A DNA stretch of 64,000 bases from NCBI GenBank assembly GCA_022578965.1, contig MU400552.1, positions 62,001 to 126,000 on the forward strand, read 5' to 3'. This stretch comes from Xylaria sp. FL1777. Taxonomy: Eukaryota > Ascomycota > Sordariomycetes > Xylariales > Xylariaceae. The notes beneath the pieces were generated by a model. That model saw only the letters and a list, made by a program, of their open reading frames with translations, had not been told where the DNA came from and did not search any database. Both the position numbers and the translations under genes were made by a program. Of this stretch, positions 13,341-24,236 are shown one piece after another (positions within the stretch are counted from its first letter, which is position 1; each line of letters opens with the position of its first letter).

Positions 13341-14876
13341 GTTCGTATCGTCAATTGTGTGAAGGTAGGTAGTGTTCGTGGTTTGTGATTTGGGAATGTA
13401 TTGTTTTCCAGCAAAGAGGAAGTTCGGGTCAGAACCGAGGTGGTATAGCTGAATGTGTCCAGGCGAGTGGATTACCTACCTCTAGGTAGGTACTTAAGTA
13501 CTTACCTAAAGGTACCCTAGAAGGAAGGTACCACTAGATAGTCCAGCCAGAAGTCTAGCTACCGAGTTTGCCTACTGAACTACCCAATCGACATGTACCT
13601 ATCGATGGAAGCTCGAGAAAGCTATGATAGGCCGTTGTACCTATGTAGGTAGGTAAGTACATGTATAGCTACGATAGGGAGGAGGTATCTACTTAAGAAG
13701 CAACACCGAAGGCCATAATAGGAAGAAAAAGAAATATAACACAAATATAGCTGTATGTTTCACTCGCCTTTGTGCTTACATGTGCATTCATGTTGAAAAC
13801 CTAAGACACGGTACTACACCTGATATAAATAAACGGGAAGCCATGTAATAATACATGCCTGGTACAATATAGCTTTCTTTAATCATCATGGCGGGGTTGA
13901 AAGTGGGACGTATGATAGCACCAGAGTCAGTAAACGGTCATCATAGTTAAACTTAGAACTCAGAACAGTAGGTACATAATCATCAACAGCGCCCTGTCTA
14001 TCGAACGAGAAGACTAGAGTATAAAACGAAAAGTCTAATCAATGTGGTTTGGAGGCGAGAAGTTGCATGTGCCTTTTCTGATGCTTCTTTATAGGTATTT
14101 GGCTTAGACACCTAATACAATATTCAAGCCACGTCGATCCGTCTCATGCCCCGGTTGAATATTGACAGAGTACCTTGCCGCTGGCGTCTACTTTACTATA
14201 ATGACCGAATTATATTATACAGTGTGAGCACTGATTCTCATGGCTGTTGTCTTCTACTCTTTTCAACGGTCATATTAATCCGCAAACCCATCGGCATAAG
14301 CCACAGACAGGCCGTTGTCTTACGTATGACCTCCAAACACAGCTCTAGTCTAGGCTCCAGCCTCCTTTTTCAATTGATAACCAAATATCACCTAGACCGA
14401 CCGTCGTAAAGGAGGGAGGTGGTAACTCCGTCACAGAATTCAGAGTGAATCCCCCGGGGCCGAGCTGCTCTCCGCACCGAGACCGACGCCGGTCTCGGCC
14501 GACGATGCTAGCAAATAGGAAATTTGAGTGAGGTTTTGGACCGGGATGGTCAGATCTAATCTTATCTGATCTAACCCAACAGCCACCTGCCCAGTCAGAG
14601 CCCCTGGATCCTCATCCCCAGACGAGAATAGCTGATACCTTGTAGGCAGCTATCGGACAGCTCGGGCAAAATGTCTTGTACACGTCCTCATCTCCGTCCT
14701 CATCCCCGTGGTTAGACAGGGGTTCTCTGCGTTACATATATAGACAGCCATTATGCCAGTTTTTTTCGTGAGCTTCTCCGTTGTTGTAAACTAAGCTGCT
14801 AGTTTAGGTAGGTCAGTCCTAGCACTACTTACCTAATCTCATGAAGACATCAATTCATTGAGAGTTCCATTCCAAA
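13341..14876. other. Intergenic region between divergent genes
   Basis: About 1.5 kb between the start codons of the SDS23-like gene (-) and the AIF-like gene (+), so it holds both promoters. A dense cluster of TAGGTA/TACCTA motifs spans about 13470-13660. A GATA-type site (CTTATC) lies near 14561, and repeated CATCCCC/CATCTCC runs lie near 14610-14705. No gene was recognised. Confidence 0.65.
14737..14742 (+). promoter_or_regulatory. Candidate TATA box of the AIF-like gene
   Basis: TATATA about 135 bases upstream of the ATG at 14877, in otherwise mixed sequence. The position is plausible for a fungal TATA promoter. Many such hexamers occur by chance, so this is a weak call. Confidence 0.3.
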
Positions 14877-16338
14877 ATGTTCAAAAAGACCTGGCTCGTC
14901 ATAAGGGCAGCGGGAAGAATTGGTTCCTTTATCGGTTACCTAGTCTCCCGCTCTGCGTGGTTGCGCATGAGACGCATCCGCTACCGGTTCTCATCCTCTA
15001 TTTCTTCGAAATATACCGAGCATGAGCAGCGCAACATAGTCGTCATCGGCGCGTCCATGGCTGGATACCACGCTGCCAAAGCAATCGCTGAATCCCTTCT
15101 CCCTGGCTCACCTTACCGGGTGGTCGTCATTGAGGCACATGATCACTTCCACTTCACGTGGGTTCTGCCGCGGTTTTGTGTTGTGGAAGGGCATGAACAC
15201 AAGGCCTTCATCCCGTATGGCCCTTATTTACGCCATCTACCTGAAAATACATTGAGATGGGTCCAAGCACGTGCTGTTGGTATCAAGGAAAACAATGTAC
15301 ATTTAAGCAGCGGCGAGGAGATTCCCTATGAGTTTCTGGTCGTTGCGACAGGGGCAGGTGCCACAGATGCGTTGCCAAGCCGCGTGGATTCTGATGATAA
15401 AGCCAAAGGTATCGCACAATTAAAAGATATCCAGACAAGAATCAAAGAGGCGAGAAATTTAGTCGTCGTCGGCGGAGGCGCTGCCGGTGTGGAATTAGCC
15501 ACAGACGCGAAGTCGCGCTACCCTGAGAAGACGGTCGCCTTGGTGCATTCGAGAGACAACGTGATGCATCGTTTCGGACCCGAGCTCCAGAAAGCCGCCA
15601 TGGAGGGGTTGAGGGACTTAGATATAGAAACTATCACTGGTGATAGATTGGTAGGGGAAGATAAGGAACGCGGTGTCGCAATTTTGAGGAGTGGGAGGGA
15701 AGTTGAATGCGATTTTCTTGTTAGTTCCGCCTACTTTTGGACTTTTCATCGATATCTCTACTACACGACTGAAGGGAAGTGACTCATGGCTGACGATGGA
15801 TTAGGTCAAATGCATGGGGCAGAACCCTAACTCTTCTCTAATTGCTGAGTTAAGCCCCAAGTCTGTGACAGCTTCGGGTCATGTGCTCGTCAAGCCCACA
15901 ATGCAGATCGATGACGAATCGCTATCCAACGTCTACGTGTGCGGCGACGTCGCAAGAACGAGCACGCCAAACCCCAATTCTCGAAGTGCTAGAGCTCAAG
16001 CTACAGTTGTTGCCGACAATGTGATCCAAGCTATTGATGGACATAAGCCCACTAATAAATATAAGCCACAATGGTTGGAAGGGCTGATAAAGCTCACTCT
16101 AGGACTGGTAAGAATTTCGTGTTCGATCGATATTGAACAGAAACCTTCTAATATTAACTAAATTACATGTTAGGACAAATCTGTCACGCATATTGGGGAC
16201 TTTAGCGGGACAGAGTTGCTCTTCCCAGCTAAGGAAAAGGATTTGGCTCTCATGTCGGGAGGAGCATGGAAACACATGGGTGCTACCCCTTTTCAGGATG
16301 ATACGGAAACTCTCCGCAGATTTTCGACTAAAGAGTGA
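14877..16338 (+). CDS. FAD-dependent oxidoreductase, AIF/AMID (FSP1-like) family
   Basis: Three exons, 14877-15719, 15805-16107 and 16174-16338, encode 436 residues. Introns are 85 nt (GTTAGT donor) and 66 nt (GTAAGA donor); the junctions restore DFLVKCMGQNPNSSLI and a final LGLDKSVTHIGDFSGTELLF block. The first 45 residues are basic and amphipathic, which suggests membrane association or mitochondrial import. The FAD-binding motif is GASMAG (58-63) rather than GxGxxG, followed by VVVIEAHDHFHFTW. The NAD(P)H-binding motif VVVGGGAAG is intact (about 196-204), and a C-terminal VYVCGDV segment would contact flavin. AIFM2/AMID proteins are NAD(P)H oxidoreductases acting on quinones and are tied to cell death or lipid-peroxide defence. 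The exact substrate cannot be read from the sequence. Confidence 0.9.
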
Positions 16339-18318
16339 TTTGCTCGCAATCCGATAAATATCAATTCGAGGCTATGTCACTATGTCACTGACTTTAATGC
16401 GGCAAAATGCGAGTTCTCACCTGCAGACATTTCACCTACCTGCTGCGATAGGGGTTGTCAAATAAGAGTATCATTGACATCAGTCTTTACCGAAACTCCG
16501 TCTTCTCAGATTGCAAGTTTTATACATGTTTATGATTAATGGCCTTATATGATTTTAGTATAGCTATTCAATGTACGTGCCAGTCCTCCGTAACCGAGAT
16601 GTTGGGAGGCTCAGTATATACATCACTAAAGAAGCCCAGTTCGTTGAATATTTTTGAATTGCAACAGTTATTTATATCATATCTGTAAAAATAAGTCTAG
16701 TTTACCATATATTTAATGTCTAGGCTCAAAATGTATAACCGGGGGCAAGTTAACAGCCTGCCACTCCCATCTCAGTTCCACCAAAGACCTCTGAGCAGTT
16801 CTTCAACTCCCCTCCTGCCACATTACGACGATGCTAACGAAACGAGCACGCGACCATATCTCATCAGATAAAGAGGTAGAGCCAAGGGCCAAGGTGCCCA
16901 AACCGGTCTTTTTTTCTCTAGACGCAGTGGATCCGATGCCCTCTCCAAAAGAAATGCAACCGAAGTCTCCGCAAGCCACACACCAAAGATCGATCGATGA
17001 CAACGCTCAACACCTTTAGAAGCCCAATATCAAAAGGTTGACAAGGTTTCAACATGATCGAGCTCTAGTGATATGGGACGAGTGAGTGGCAGCATCTATT
17101 TAGCTATTAGCCCGGCGATAACCTCCAGGTGGCTATCCGACCATCCTATATCGTTACCAATTAACCCCCTTCTCAAGTTGCATTTTATACTACCACCAAG
17201 AAGTCAGCGCAGATAATTTCGGGATTAATCTGTGTCGGTAATACGATAAGGACAATTGGATGATATTGAAGTGGCTAAAGGACCAACCGGGGTCAGTGGA
17301 CGAAGGCTCGGTTTCCCAGATCAGCGACTGGATCTATAACGAAGGCACCGAAAAGATGGAACTCGTCAAATCATCCGAGTGCAAGAAGGTCGAGTTCACC
17401 ATCACAGACATTAGCGTTGTCCTTAAGATCCTCTGGCGTAGTCGGCATCTACTTCCGCGCCTTTGAAGCAGGTTACCAATCAGTCGCAGACTTTCTCATA
17501 TCCTACACGACACTCTAGGCTATTTTGAGTCTTATTCTCCTCGTGACCGCCTCTGTTAGGATTCCGCGTGTCTACGCATTCTAGCTTAGCGTACTGAAGA
17601 AGTGCGACAGCTCCCTTGAGCTAGGCCGTTCGCGTCTTCGAGGACAACTACGAGATGGAGGAGGTGCCCGCCCACCTCGCAGATACGCTATTCGTACAAG
17701 ACTGAGGGTTGCACTCGAGCAGACCCAACATGCTGAGGACAAGGAGGGGGTCAAAAAAGCAAGGATCGCTCTTAATCAACGACGACCGCCGACATGGGCG
17801 CTGGTGTCAAGAGGAAGAGAGATGATACGACGAAGCTTCTAGTCTTCGTCATGGATCTCTCAATGGAGTCGCCGCAGAAGAAATCTCATACCAACACCAA
17901 AGAGGAGGCTACCACCAAAGCCAAAAGCAGATTGATGCTCGTCAATCCCGAAAGTTCTTGCTCGGTGCCCGGCATATCTCTTGAATTCAACACATGCCGT
18001 CCTGACGACGTCAGCCCCCAGAAAGATGGACAGGCTGAGCTGAAATCTTTGGACACGGCCTCTAAATGTGAAGTCAGGGATTTGAGTAGTTCAACCTAGC
18101 TAAACTCCAAACATCAGTTACTGGAGTGCCTCAGGCAGCTGTCACCAACCGCTTCTCTGCCTTACAATCCACATACTTATACCCTCCACAGAACTCGTCC
18201 CGCTACGCGTCCATTTCCGTGTGTCTCCCTTTTCTTTTTCTTTTTTGTTACGCGCCTCCTCAACACAAGTTTTATTATCAGCAGTGCCTACTCAATATTC
18301 ATAACAACCTATCACGCA
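16339..18318. other. Intergenic or decayed region with short unassigned ORFs
   Basis: No gene could be assembled. Three plus-strand ORFs look slightly coding-like but have no family I recognise: 16831-17019 (62 residues, basic, Pro-rich), 17260-17466 (68 residues, acidic with IEF-type hydrophobic spacing) and 17794-18099 (101 residues, begins MGAGVKRKRDD and is Lys/Ser-rich). They lie in different frames, and no splice scheme joining them was convincing. They could be remnants of one lost gene, a small lineage-specific gene or chance. Just before 18319 the sequence is pyrimidine-rich (CTTTTCTTTTTCTTTTTT near 18229), as in fungal core promoters. Confidence 0.4.
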
Positions 18319-19356
18319 ATGTCGCTAGATCTTTCAGCGCTGTCTCAGTACCAGATCAGGCGGTTTTTTGAGGAGAACACTTCTGTCACGCAGCAGCAAT
18401 GCGACGCAATGGCCCAAGAAATAACAGGCCAGCCCATCACAGCAACAGCATGCCAGGATGGAACCAGTTATACGGTTGAAGGTGGTAAATTTGTTGTCCA
18501 GTTCCGCGTTCCAAACTCTGCTCTAGACATGACCTTCATCCAAGGCATCGAACAAGCCTATGAAGGTTTCGTGCCACGACACGAGTACCGAGGTCAACTC
18601 GGCCAGGTCAACGTCTACGTAATGAATAACATAGGGGGAATTTCTATGTACCAAGCCCGAACCGAGCTGCGGAACAACGACTACCGCCTCCTGCGATTAG
18701 CCATAGACGACTACGCAAGGCTCATCAACCCTCTCTCTTCCTTTCCTTCCTAAGGTAGAGAGAAAACGGGTCAGGTCAGCTAACCAGGCCAGCGCAGATT
18801 CTTCGCCTCGCCATATCATAACACCCCTGACTCGATGACACGGCCAGATGCGACAGGGATGTTAGAGAGGTATTTGTGGCAACTCCAGCAGCTGCGCAAG
18901 GGGCTTCCTAAGCGCTTCCACTCAACGCTAGACGACCTCATCCCCCAGCTCCCGGACCTCTTTGCCGAGGGCTGGCCGCTCGTGTTCAACCACACCGACC
19001 TCCTCGAGAACAATATCCACGTGGATCCGGCTACGGGAAAGATCACGGGAATCTGTGACTGGGCGGACGCCAAGGTTGGGCCGTTTGGCATGTCGCTGGG
19101 CGGTCTCGAGACCATGCTTGGGACGCCGATCACGACAGGGGACTACTGGCGCTACCACCCCAACCATCAGGAACTTCGGGATCGCTTCTGGACCGCCTTC
19201 TACATCCACCTGGGAGGCGCGTCTGACGCGCAGAAGCGGCGTATCGAGACGGCAAGACTGGTTGGCCTCTTCCTAGCCAATGGCTTCCAGCACGGTAATC
19301 CGGCCACGGAAGAGAGCGAAGACTTGCGTTTTCTTGGTGCGGTTGTTCTCAAATGA
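18319..19356 (+). CDS. Aminoglycoside-phosphotransferase-fold kinase with a GC-donor intron, possibly a pseudogene
   Basis: Two segments of one APH-family protein are present: 18319-18719 (N-lobe) and 18798-19356 (catalytic lobe). Joined, they give 319 residues with the smooth family junction DDYAR/FFASPYHNTPDS. The catalytic segment reads NHTDLLENNIHVD (Brenner-type Asp and Asn), then ITGICDWADAKVGPFG, equivalent to the DFG-like metal site. The 78-nt intron has a good branch (GCTAACC near 18780) and a CAG acceptor, but the only donor that keeps phase is GC (AAG followed by GCTCAT). Read without splicing, the first ORF stops at a TAA at 18751, after 144 residues. So either this is a rare, weak GC-AG intron, or a GT-to-GC mutation has disabled the gene. 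APH-fold proteins in fungi act on small molecules or choline-like substrates; the substrate here is unknown. Confidence 0.7.
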
Positions 19357-19871
19357 TATTGCACACCACCGTACCCAAATTGGATGGACTACCGATACCT
19401 GAATGTGTGTGACTGTACGCACCATTCCGTGTGACTGTACGTTGTGTAATCAACCCGCTGAATTGTTAGCCTCAAATCTTGGGACGCAATGGTCTATCTA
19501 CTTACTAATACTTAGCTTTCGAGTGACGTAGTTTTGTGTTTGGAAGCATTATTCTATTGTGGTACCTATCCTATGCCCAATCCTCACTCGTTATAAGCGT
19601 TACCAGGAAAACAGGTTCCATGGACGAGATTGTAGTTGCGGAAGCAACAAATCAATTGCCCATCCTCCATCTTGCCGGCCATACCACTAATCAGTTCAAC
19701 CTATCCTCTTCCAGGGGGAAAAGGTCAGGCCAAGTTTCTTTCATTAGATTTGTCTCGAAATTATCATAATGTTTCTCAAAATGGGTTTGTTCACTAGTCG
19801 TCAAAGTTTCGTATCTCAATACGCGCCGTAAATGACGGATTGGTGTCTCCAAGGTCTTCCAATTTTATCCA
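19357..19871. other. Intergenic region between convergent genes
   Basis: About 0.5 kb holding the 3' ends of the APH-like kinase and the antiporter. There is a partial direct repeat, GTGTGACTGTACG, at about 19408 and 19429. No coding sequence was recognised. Confidence 0.65.
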
Positions 19872-21816
19872 TTATAGAGTTCCTGTCTCTTTTTTACTCG
19901 GGACTTCCTCAAGCTCTGTGATTGTGATTGCACTAATCTGGTCTTCAAGGCTGGATATGTGAGCTAGTGGAAGCAGGCTAACCTTGACCGAAGGGCGGGA
20001 AAATCGATTATAAGCAACAAAAGTGTTTTTTTCTCCTTTGAACGCATTGGGAGGCGTAGGAGTATATTCACTGCTCCTTCGAAGTTCCACTGCGTCGTCT
20101 GTGATAGTGTTCACTCCATAAAACCTATACAGAGCACTCAATACTGGAATAGAGAGGCCATGGACTATGATCGAGACCAGTATGAGAAAGTAGACAACTA
20201 GCAGACATTCGTCAGCGCGTCAGTGGGAAAACTCTCGAAATTCCACGTACCTGGATGAAGAGCGTCTACTAACGCCTTTTCGCGGGGGTTGTCCTGGTTA
20301 AACAGCAAACGGGTGTGTTCGAGATAATACACTGCCCCGACCCCAATTGGGCCGAAATAGCCCATAAAAACAGCCTCTTTCCAACTTTTCACTACCGAGG
20401 GCATAGCTTTATAGGAGATAAGCAAAGCCGGAATGCGCCGGAAAAGTAGGACGAGTATCCCAAGAGCGAGTAAGCGCGGCCAAGTAATCCCAGTTGTATC
20501 GGGTTGATGAAATTCTTGCCAGGGCAAGGCGGTACCAACGTACATGAATCCCCCAAAATTCAAAAGTACATCAATGCAGGAATTAACTTCGTCGTGTCGT
20601 CGCTCAGCTTCGGCCAGGAATTCGCCATCCCAGTTCAAGGCACATCCAGCGACAAAACAGGCAAGCGGATCGCTCGTCCCTATGGCGCCACAAGTCCCAA
20701 CGATGAAAAGCTAGGCAGAATTAATTAGTCGAAATGTATGCAGTGGTATCAGCGTTACTTCAAGGGATTACTTACACCTAGTGCTGTAGGGAACAGGAGA
20801 TAACTTTCCGTGGTAATCCATTTATGGGACAAAGAAAAGCGAACAGCTATCCTGGCAAAAAAACCTGTCACCGCGCCGTACACGCCGGCCAGCAAGACCA
20901 GATACACGAGAGTTTCTATTGCCCAATTCCCGATAGCAATGCCAATGTCGCTAGGATGCGGACCAACACCCCTATCTCGATCGACCAAGGTCTCTGGGCG
21001 GCCAATGGAGAGGCGCATGAGGTTAACGGAGAGCATAAGAAACGGGGACGCAAAGCCGTCGTTTGCTCCCGCTTCGGCGGAAATTATCTCCCGTAAGTGC
21101 CGGGGCACATACTTGTCAGCAAATGGGCCTTTAGCTACAGCCTGTGACAGAATCGGATCCGTAGACGTGACACAGGCGCCGATGACAAGAGTGGCTAGCA
21201 GTGGCAGATTGGGTATTGTCGCGAAGATGCATATGGAGGTAAACAACCACATTAGAGTCATGACAGGAACGAGGCAGACGGCAATCTCTCTGCGACGCCA
21301 TTGCAAAAACCTCGCAGGCAACTGGTAACCGGCAATCACCCTGAATATATCTATCAGCCACGGAAATCCACGGGTTGAGAACGATTATGGCGACAGTAAA
21401 TGAATCCGCTGTTGGAAGTTGGTATAGAGAAGAGGAAATCGAGCCCACAACTGAATCCCGATCATCACTCTCGTCACACCTAGTGTGATGCTGGCTTCTT
21501 GGCCCGGTGTTGCTGAGCCCCATCTCTCAGGATCAAGAAACTTGGCCGCCACGGGGCCTAGAAATACGCCGATGGTCACGGCTGGTACTATATAATTGTC
21601 AGAGAATCAAGCCGGGCAATGGAGGTGCGGAAGTGCTTACAGGCTTCGCCAAGATACCATACATTTTTGATCTTGACAGCAAACAAGCCATATATCACGG
21701 CGAAAGAACCTGTAGCAAGTGTTAGCGACGGCTTATCAGGACGTTTTTTACTCAACCCCCTACTTACCAAGGATAGCAGTTACAATATTAAGTTCACTCA
21801 CATCAAGCGTAGGCAT
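19872..21816 (-). CDS. Plasma-membrane Na+(K+)/H+ antiporter, Nha1/Sod2 family, short form
   Basis: Six exons: 21816-21768, 21709-21641, 21587-21449, 21340-20776, 20710-20251 and 20197-19872; introns are 58, 53, 108, 65 and 53 nt and all phases agree, giving 535 residues. The protein starts MPTLDVSELNIVTAILGSF, the standard opening of fungal Nha1/Sod2 exchangers, and runs through about a dozen hydrophobic segments. The ion-binding core is present: TSTDPILSQAV and EAGANDGFASPF (Asn-Asp pair), plus VMIGIQLVIAGYQLPAR across intron 3. These CPA1 antiporters export sodium, lithium or potassium in exchange for protons and set salt tolerance and pH. After the last membrane helix only about 100 residues remain, so the long regulatory tail of budding-yeast Nha1 is missing, as in fission-yeast Sod2. 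Intron 3 uses a GTGGGC donor. Confidence 0.93.
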
Positions 21817-23282
21817 CGTGAACCATACTATGGCTGTGGGATTCTTAATTGAATATTAGAGAACTTCCCGAGTGTCGTGGTTTGGACATCAAGGATGCCA
21901 AGTTGTTGGAAAATGTTGGCATGCCAAGAGATCAATTATACGTGGCAGCTCATGGCATAGTGCACAGTGATGCTTCGAATAGTCGTGTAGATCATTACGT
22001 GGGATGGGGAGGGATAGACCGAGACAGTTCAATTTCGTCTTAGCAAAAGGATCGTTTATACATTCCGGGAGCTAGGAAAGAGATAAACGTGTTTTAGAAG
22101 AGAGGCTCGTTATCTTATTTACATGGCTAAAATTCCTCGCGGGGTGTATAACCTCTTGACGTTGTCTCACACATGGGCGTAGGATAACCCCTTTCTTTGC
22201 GTGCCAAGGGACTCCATAGTCAGTCTATCCTCAGACAGGTGTCACCTAGGAAGCTTGTGATTATAGTTCAGTCGCGACCGCACGTATATATTAGGGATAC
22301 AAATGGCATTAGTATTATGTTTGATTTACACCACCCATCACGCGAGGGAGAAGGGGGTTTGAAACGCAACCCTTTTCAACCCAACTTATTCCAATGTTTC
22401 GCATATTTAGAGGAGTGTAAGTCTATCATATACAATTTAGATAGTATCAACTTGAAGAACTAACGCCAATTCTTTCCTTTCAATTCAGAACCCTTTCTAA
22501 GGGAGTCTACGTAGGCCATGTCGTTAAGCCAAAGTTTCACGCACCGGTGATAGTGCTGATTATTGGTACGAGAATTAAGTTGTTCTACTAAGTGAGGTCA
22601 AAATTTAGAGATTATAAGTGAAGTAAGCTTCCCACATTGGGTCCATATAAAATAATTATGAATGCGACAACATCTTATCGGACATGAAGACATGCCAAGA
22701 CCTGGCTAGCTCGAGAGAACGTTAACGGATTCGAGAAGCTTGTTCTAATGCTCAGACCTAGTCTACAGGCTGCAGGTTCGCTTAGGACGCCACGATGCAG
22801 GATATGAGACAGGACAGGCTTGTAGGCTATGAGGCACCATCACTCCGGCTACCGTTGTTATTTTACGTCAACCAGGTCCTCCGCGATTCTCCGCGATTAT
22901 TCAGATTCCATTTTTAAGACTTTTCATCAAATTAAACAAGTTACATCAGCTTCACTTTCCACCCAGCCTTATCATTGAGATATCGAACCAACATGGAATG
23001 TTCCACTTGTTGACTGGCTTCGCGGCCAAGTGGCAAGCCTAGTGGTTCCGTATTCACGAGCGGCTGGGTTCGTTGTGCCTGACTAAACGCCACTTTCGAC
23101 TCCTAAAGAGAGAGGCGGGTAGGTCAGCTACTAGTTACAATGGGAAAGACCCCAGTACCTTAATAAGGGCTTGTGTGGTATTTGAAGACTATTATTTTTT
23201 TAAACTGTATTTAGTGTTTCGCATTTACAAGAATGGCAACAAAAATTCAAACACATCTTGTTAGTGGTAAAATAAACTTGGA
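21817..23282. other. Intergenic region
   Basis: About 1.5 kb between the antiporter start and the tRNA gene. The short open frames show no motifs. A+T-rich patches alternate with mixed sequence. There is no terminal repeat or transposon protein. The antiporter promoter lies at its left end. Confidence 0.6.
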
Positions 23283-23354
23283 AGGTCTCCCTGGGAATCG
23301 AACCCAGATTAGCGGAATCAGAATCCGCTGTGATAACCATTACACTAGGAAACC
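23283..23354 (-). tRNA. tRNA-Gln (anticodon CTG)
   Basis: On the minus strand a full cloverleaf can be folded. The acceptor stem is GGTTTCC/GGAGACC with one G-U pair; the D arm is TAGTGTAATGGTTATCAC. The anticodon stem GCGGA/TCCGC has loop TTCTGAT, giving anticodon CTG (reads CAG). The T arm contains GGGTTCGATTCCC. It is 72 nt including the discriminator base, has no intron and no encoded CCA. A short T run follows in the transcript direction (forward AAAA near 23268), a weak Pol III terminator. The internal A and B boxes are intact, so it should be functional. Confidence 0.96.
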
Positions 23355-24236
23355 ATATGACCAAATCGGAGATGTCTGGCTTCATAGGATTGGCCGATAA
23401 CACTGATCTAAATTTAGTCTGCAGAAATGCCAAGACTAAAAGCGGGCAGTGCGTAGAAACCGGGGAGGGGAGTAAGCACAGACTCAGGTACATGTAATCA
23501 ACTCTCTCTAAGTTCGGAGCTCGCGATGGACGTATAGCGACTTGCCCGTCCGCCGGGGCCTTACGAGCCGTCTTGTTTAAGGAATGGAAACAGTTTGCTA
23601 AACGCGAGAGGATAAAATAATCTGTTTTCGTCTAACAGGCCCCCGTTTCTATCAAGAGAGTCATTTTCCAAACGCCTATTCCCTTACACTCTATCTTGTG
23701 GAATGAACTATTCATGAGAATTACAGACGCGTTGGGTTATAGACTATCGTTCGGCTCCTACCTAAATCAAGTTGGATGGATACATCAAACTCATCCCGCT
23801 AGGTCACGTACCGAAGAGCTGGCTGAGGCTTCTGGATAGCTTTCAAGCTCTCTTCAGCTATGGCTTCCCGGGGACATGGTGAATAGCAAATGGGATGATA
23901 CAGGACCGGCCATGTGAAAAGTACCGGTTGTCGTAGGCTTCTCGCGTAGGTCGGTGGCTTGAATTCCCTGTCTTATTTCCTGCAAAGTCTACTCAAGGAT
24001 ATATGCAATGAGATTTTGGGGTTGTCCAATCATGTCTTATCTACGGAATATCCCTATAAGTAAGGGCCAACGTTCTGGTTTTGCAATAAACCAATCATGT
24101 CGTCTATTATAGACTTGCAGCAATACGGGACGGTGAGTTCAAATCTCAATGCTCTTGTATAATGCAACAACTTAATTCGACAAACTCCCCATCTATTACA
24201 TATACCTTCACCATATCTCTTCTACTATTCTCAGCC
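23355..24236. other. Intergenic region upstream of the Clr5-ankyrin gene
   Basis: About 0.9 kb between the tRNA gene and the Clr5-ankyrin start codon. No gene or repeat was recognised. The 60 bases before the ATG are rich in T and C (CTTCTACTATTCTCAGCC), typical of a fungal transcription start area. Confidence 0.6.
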
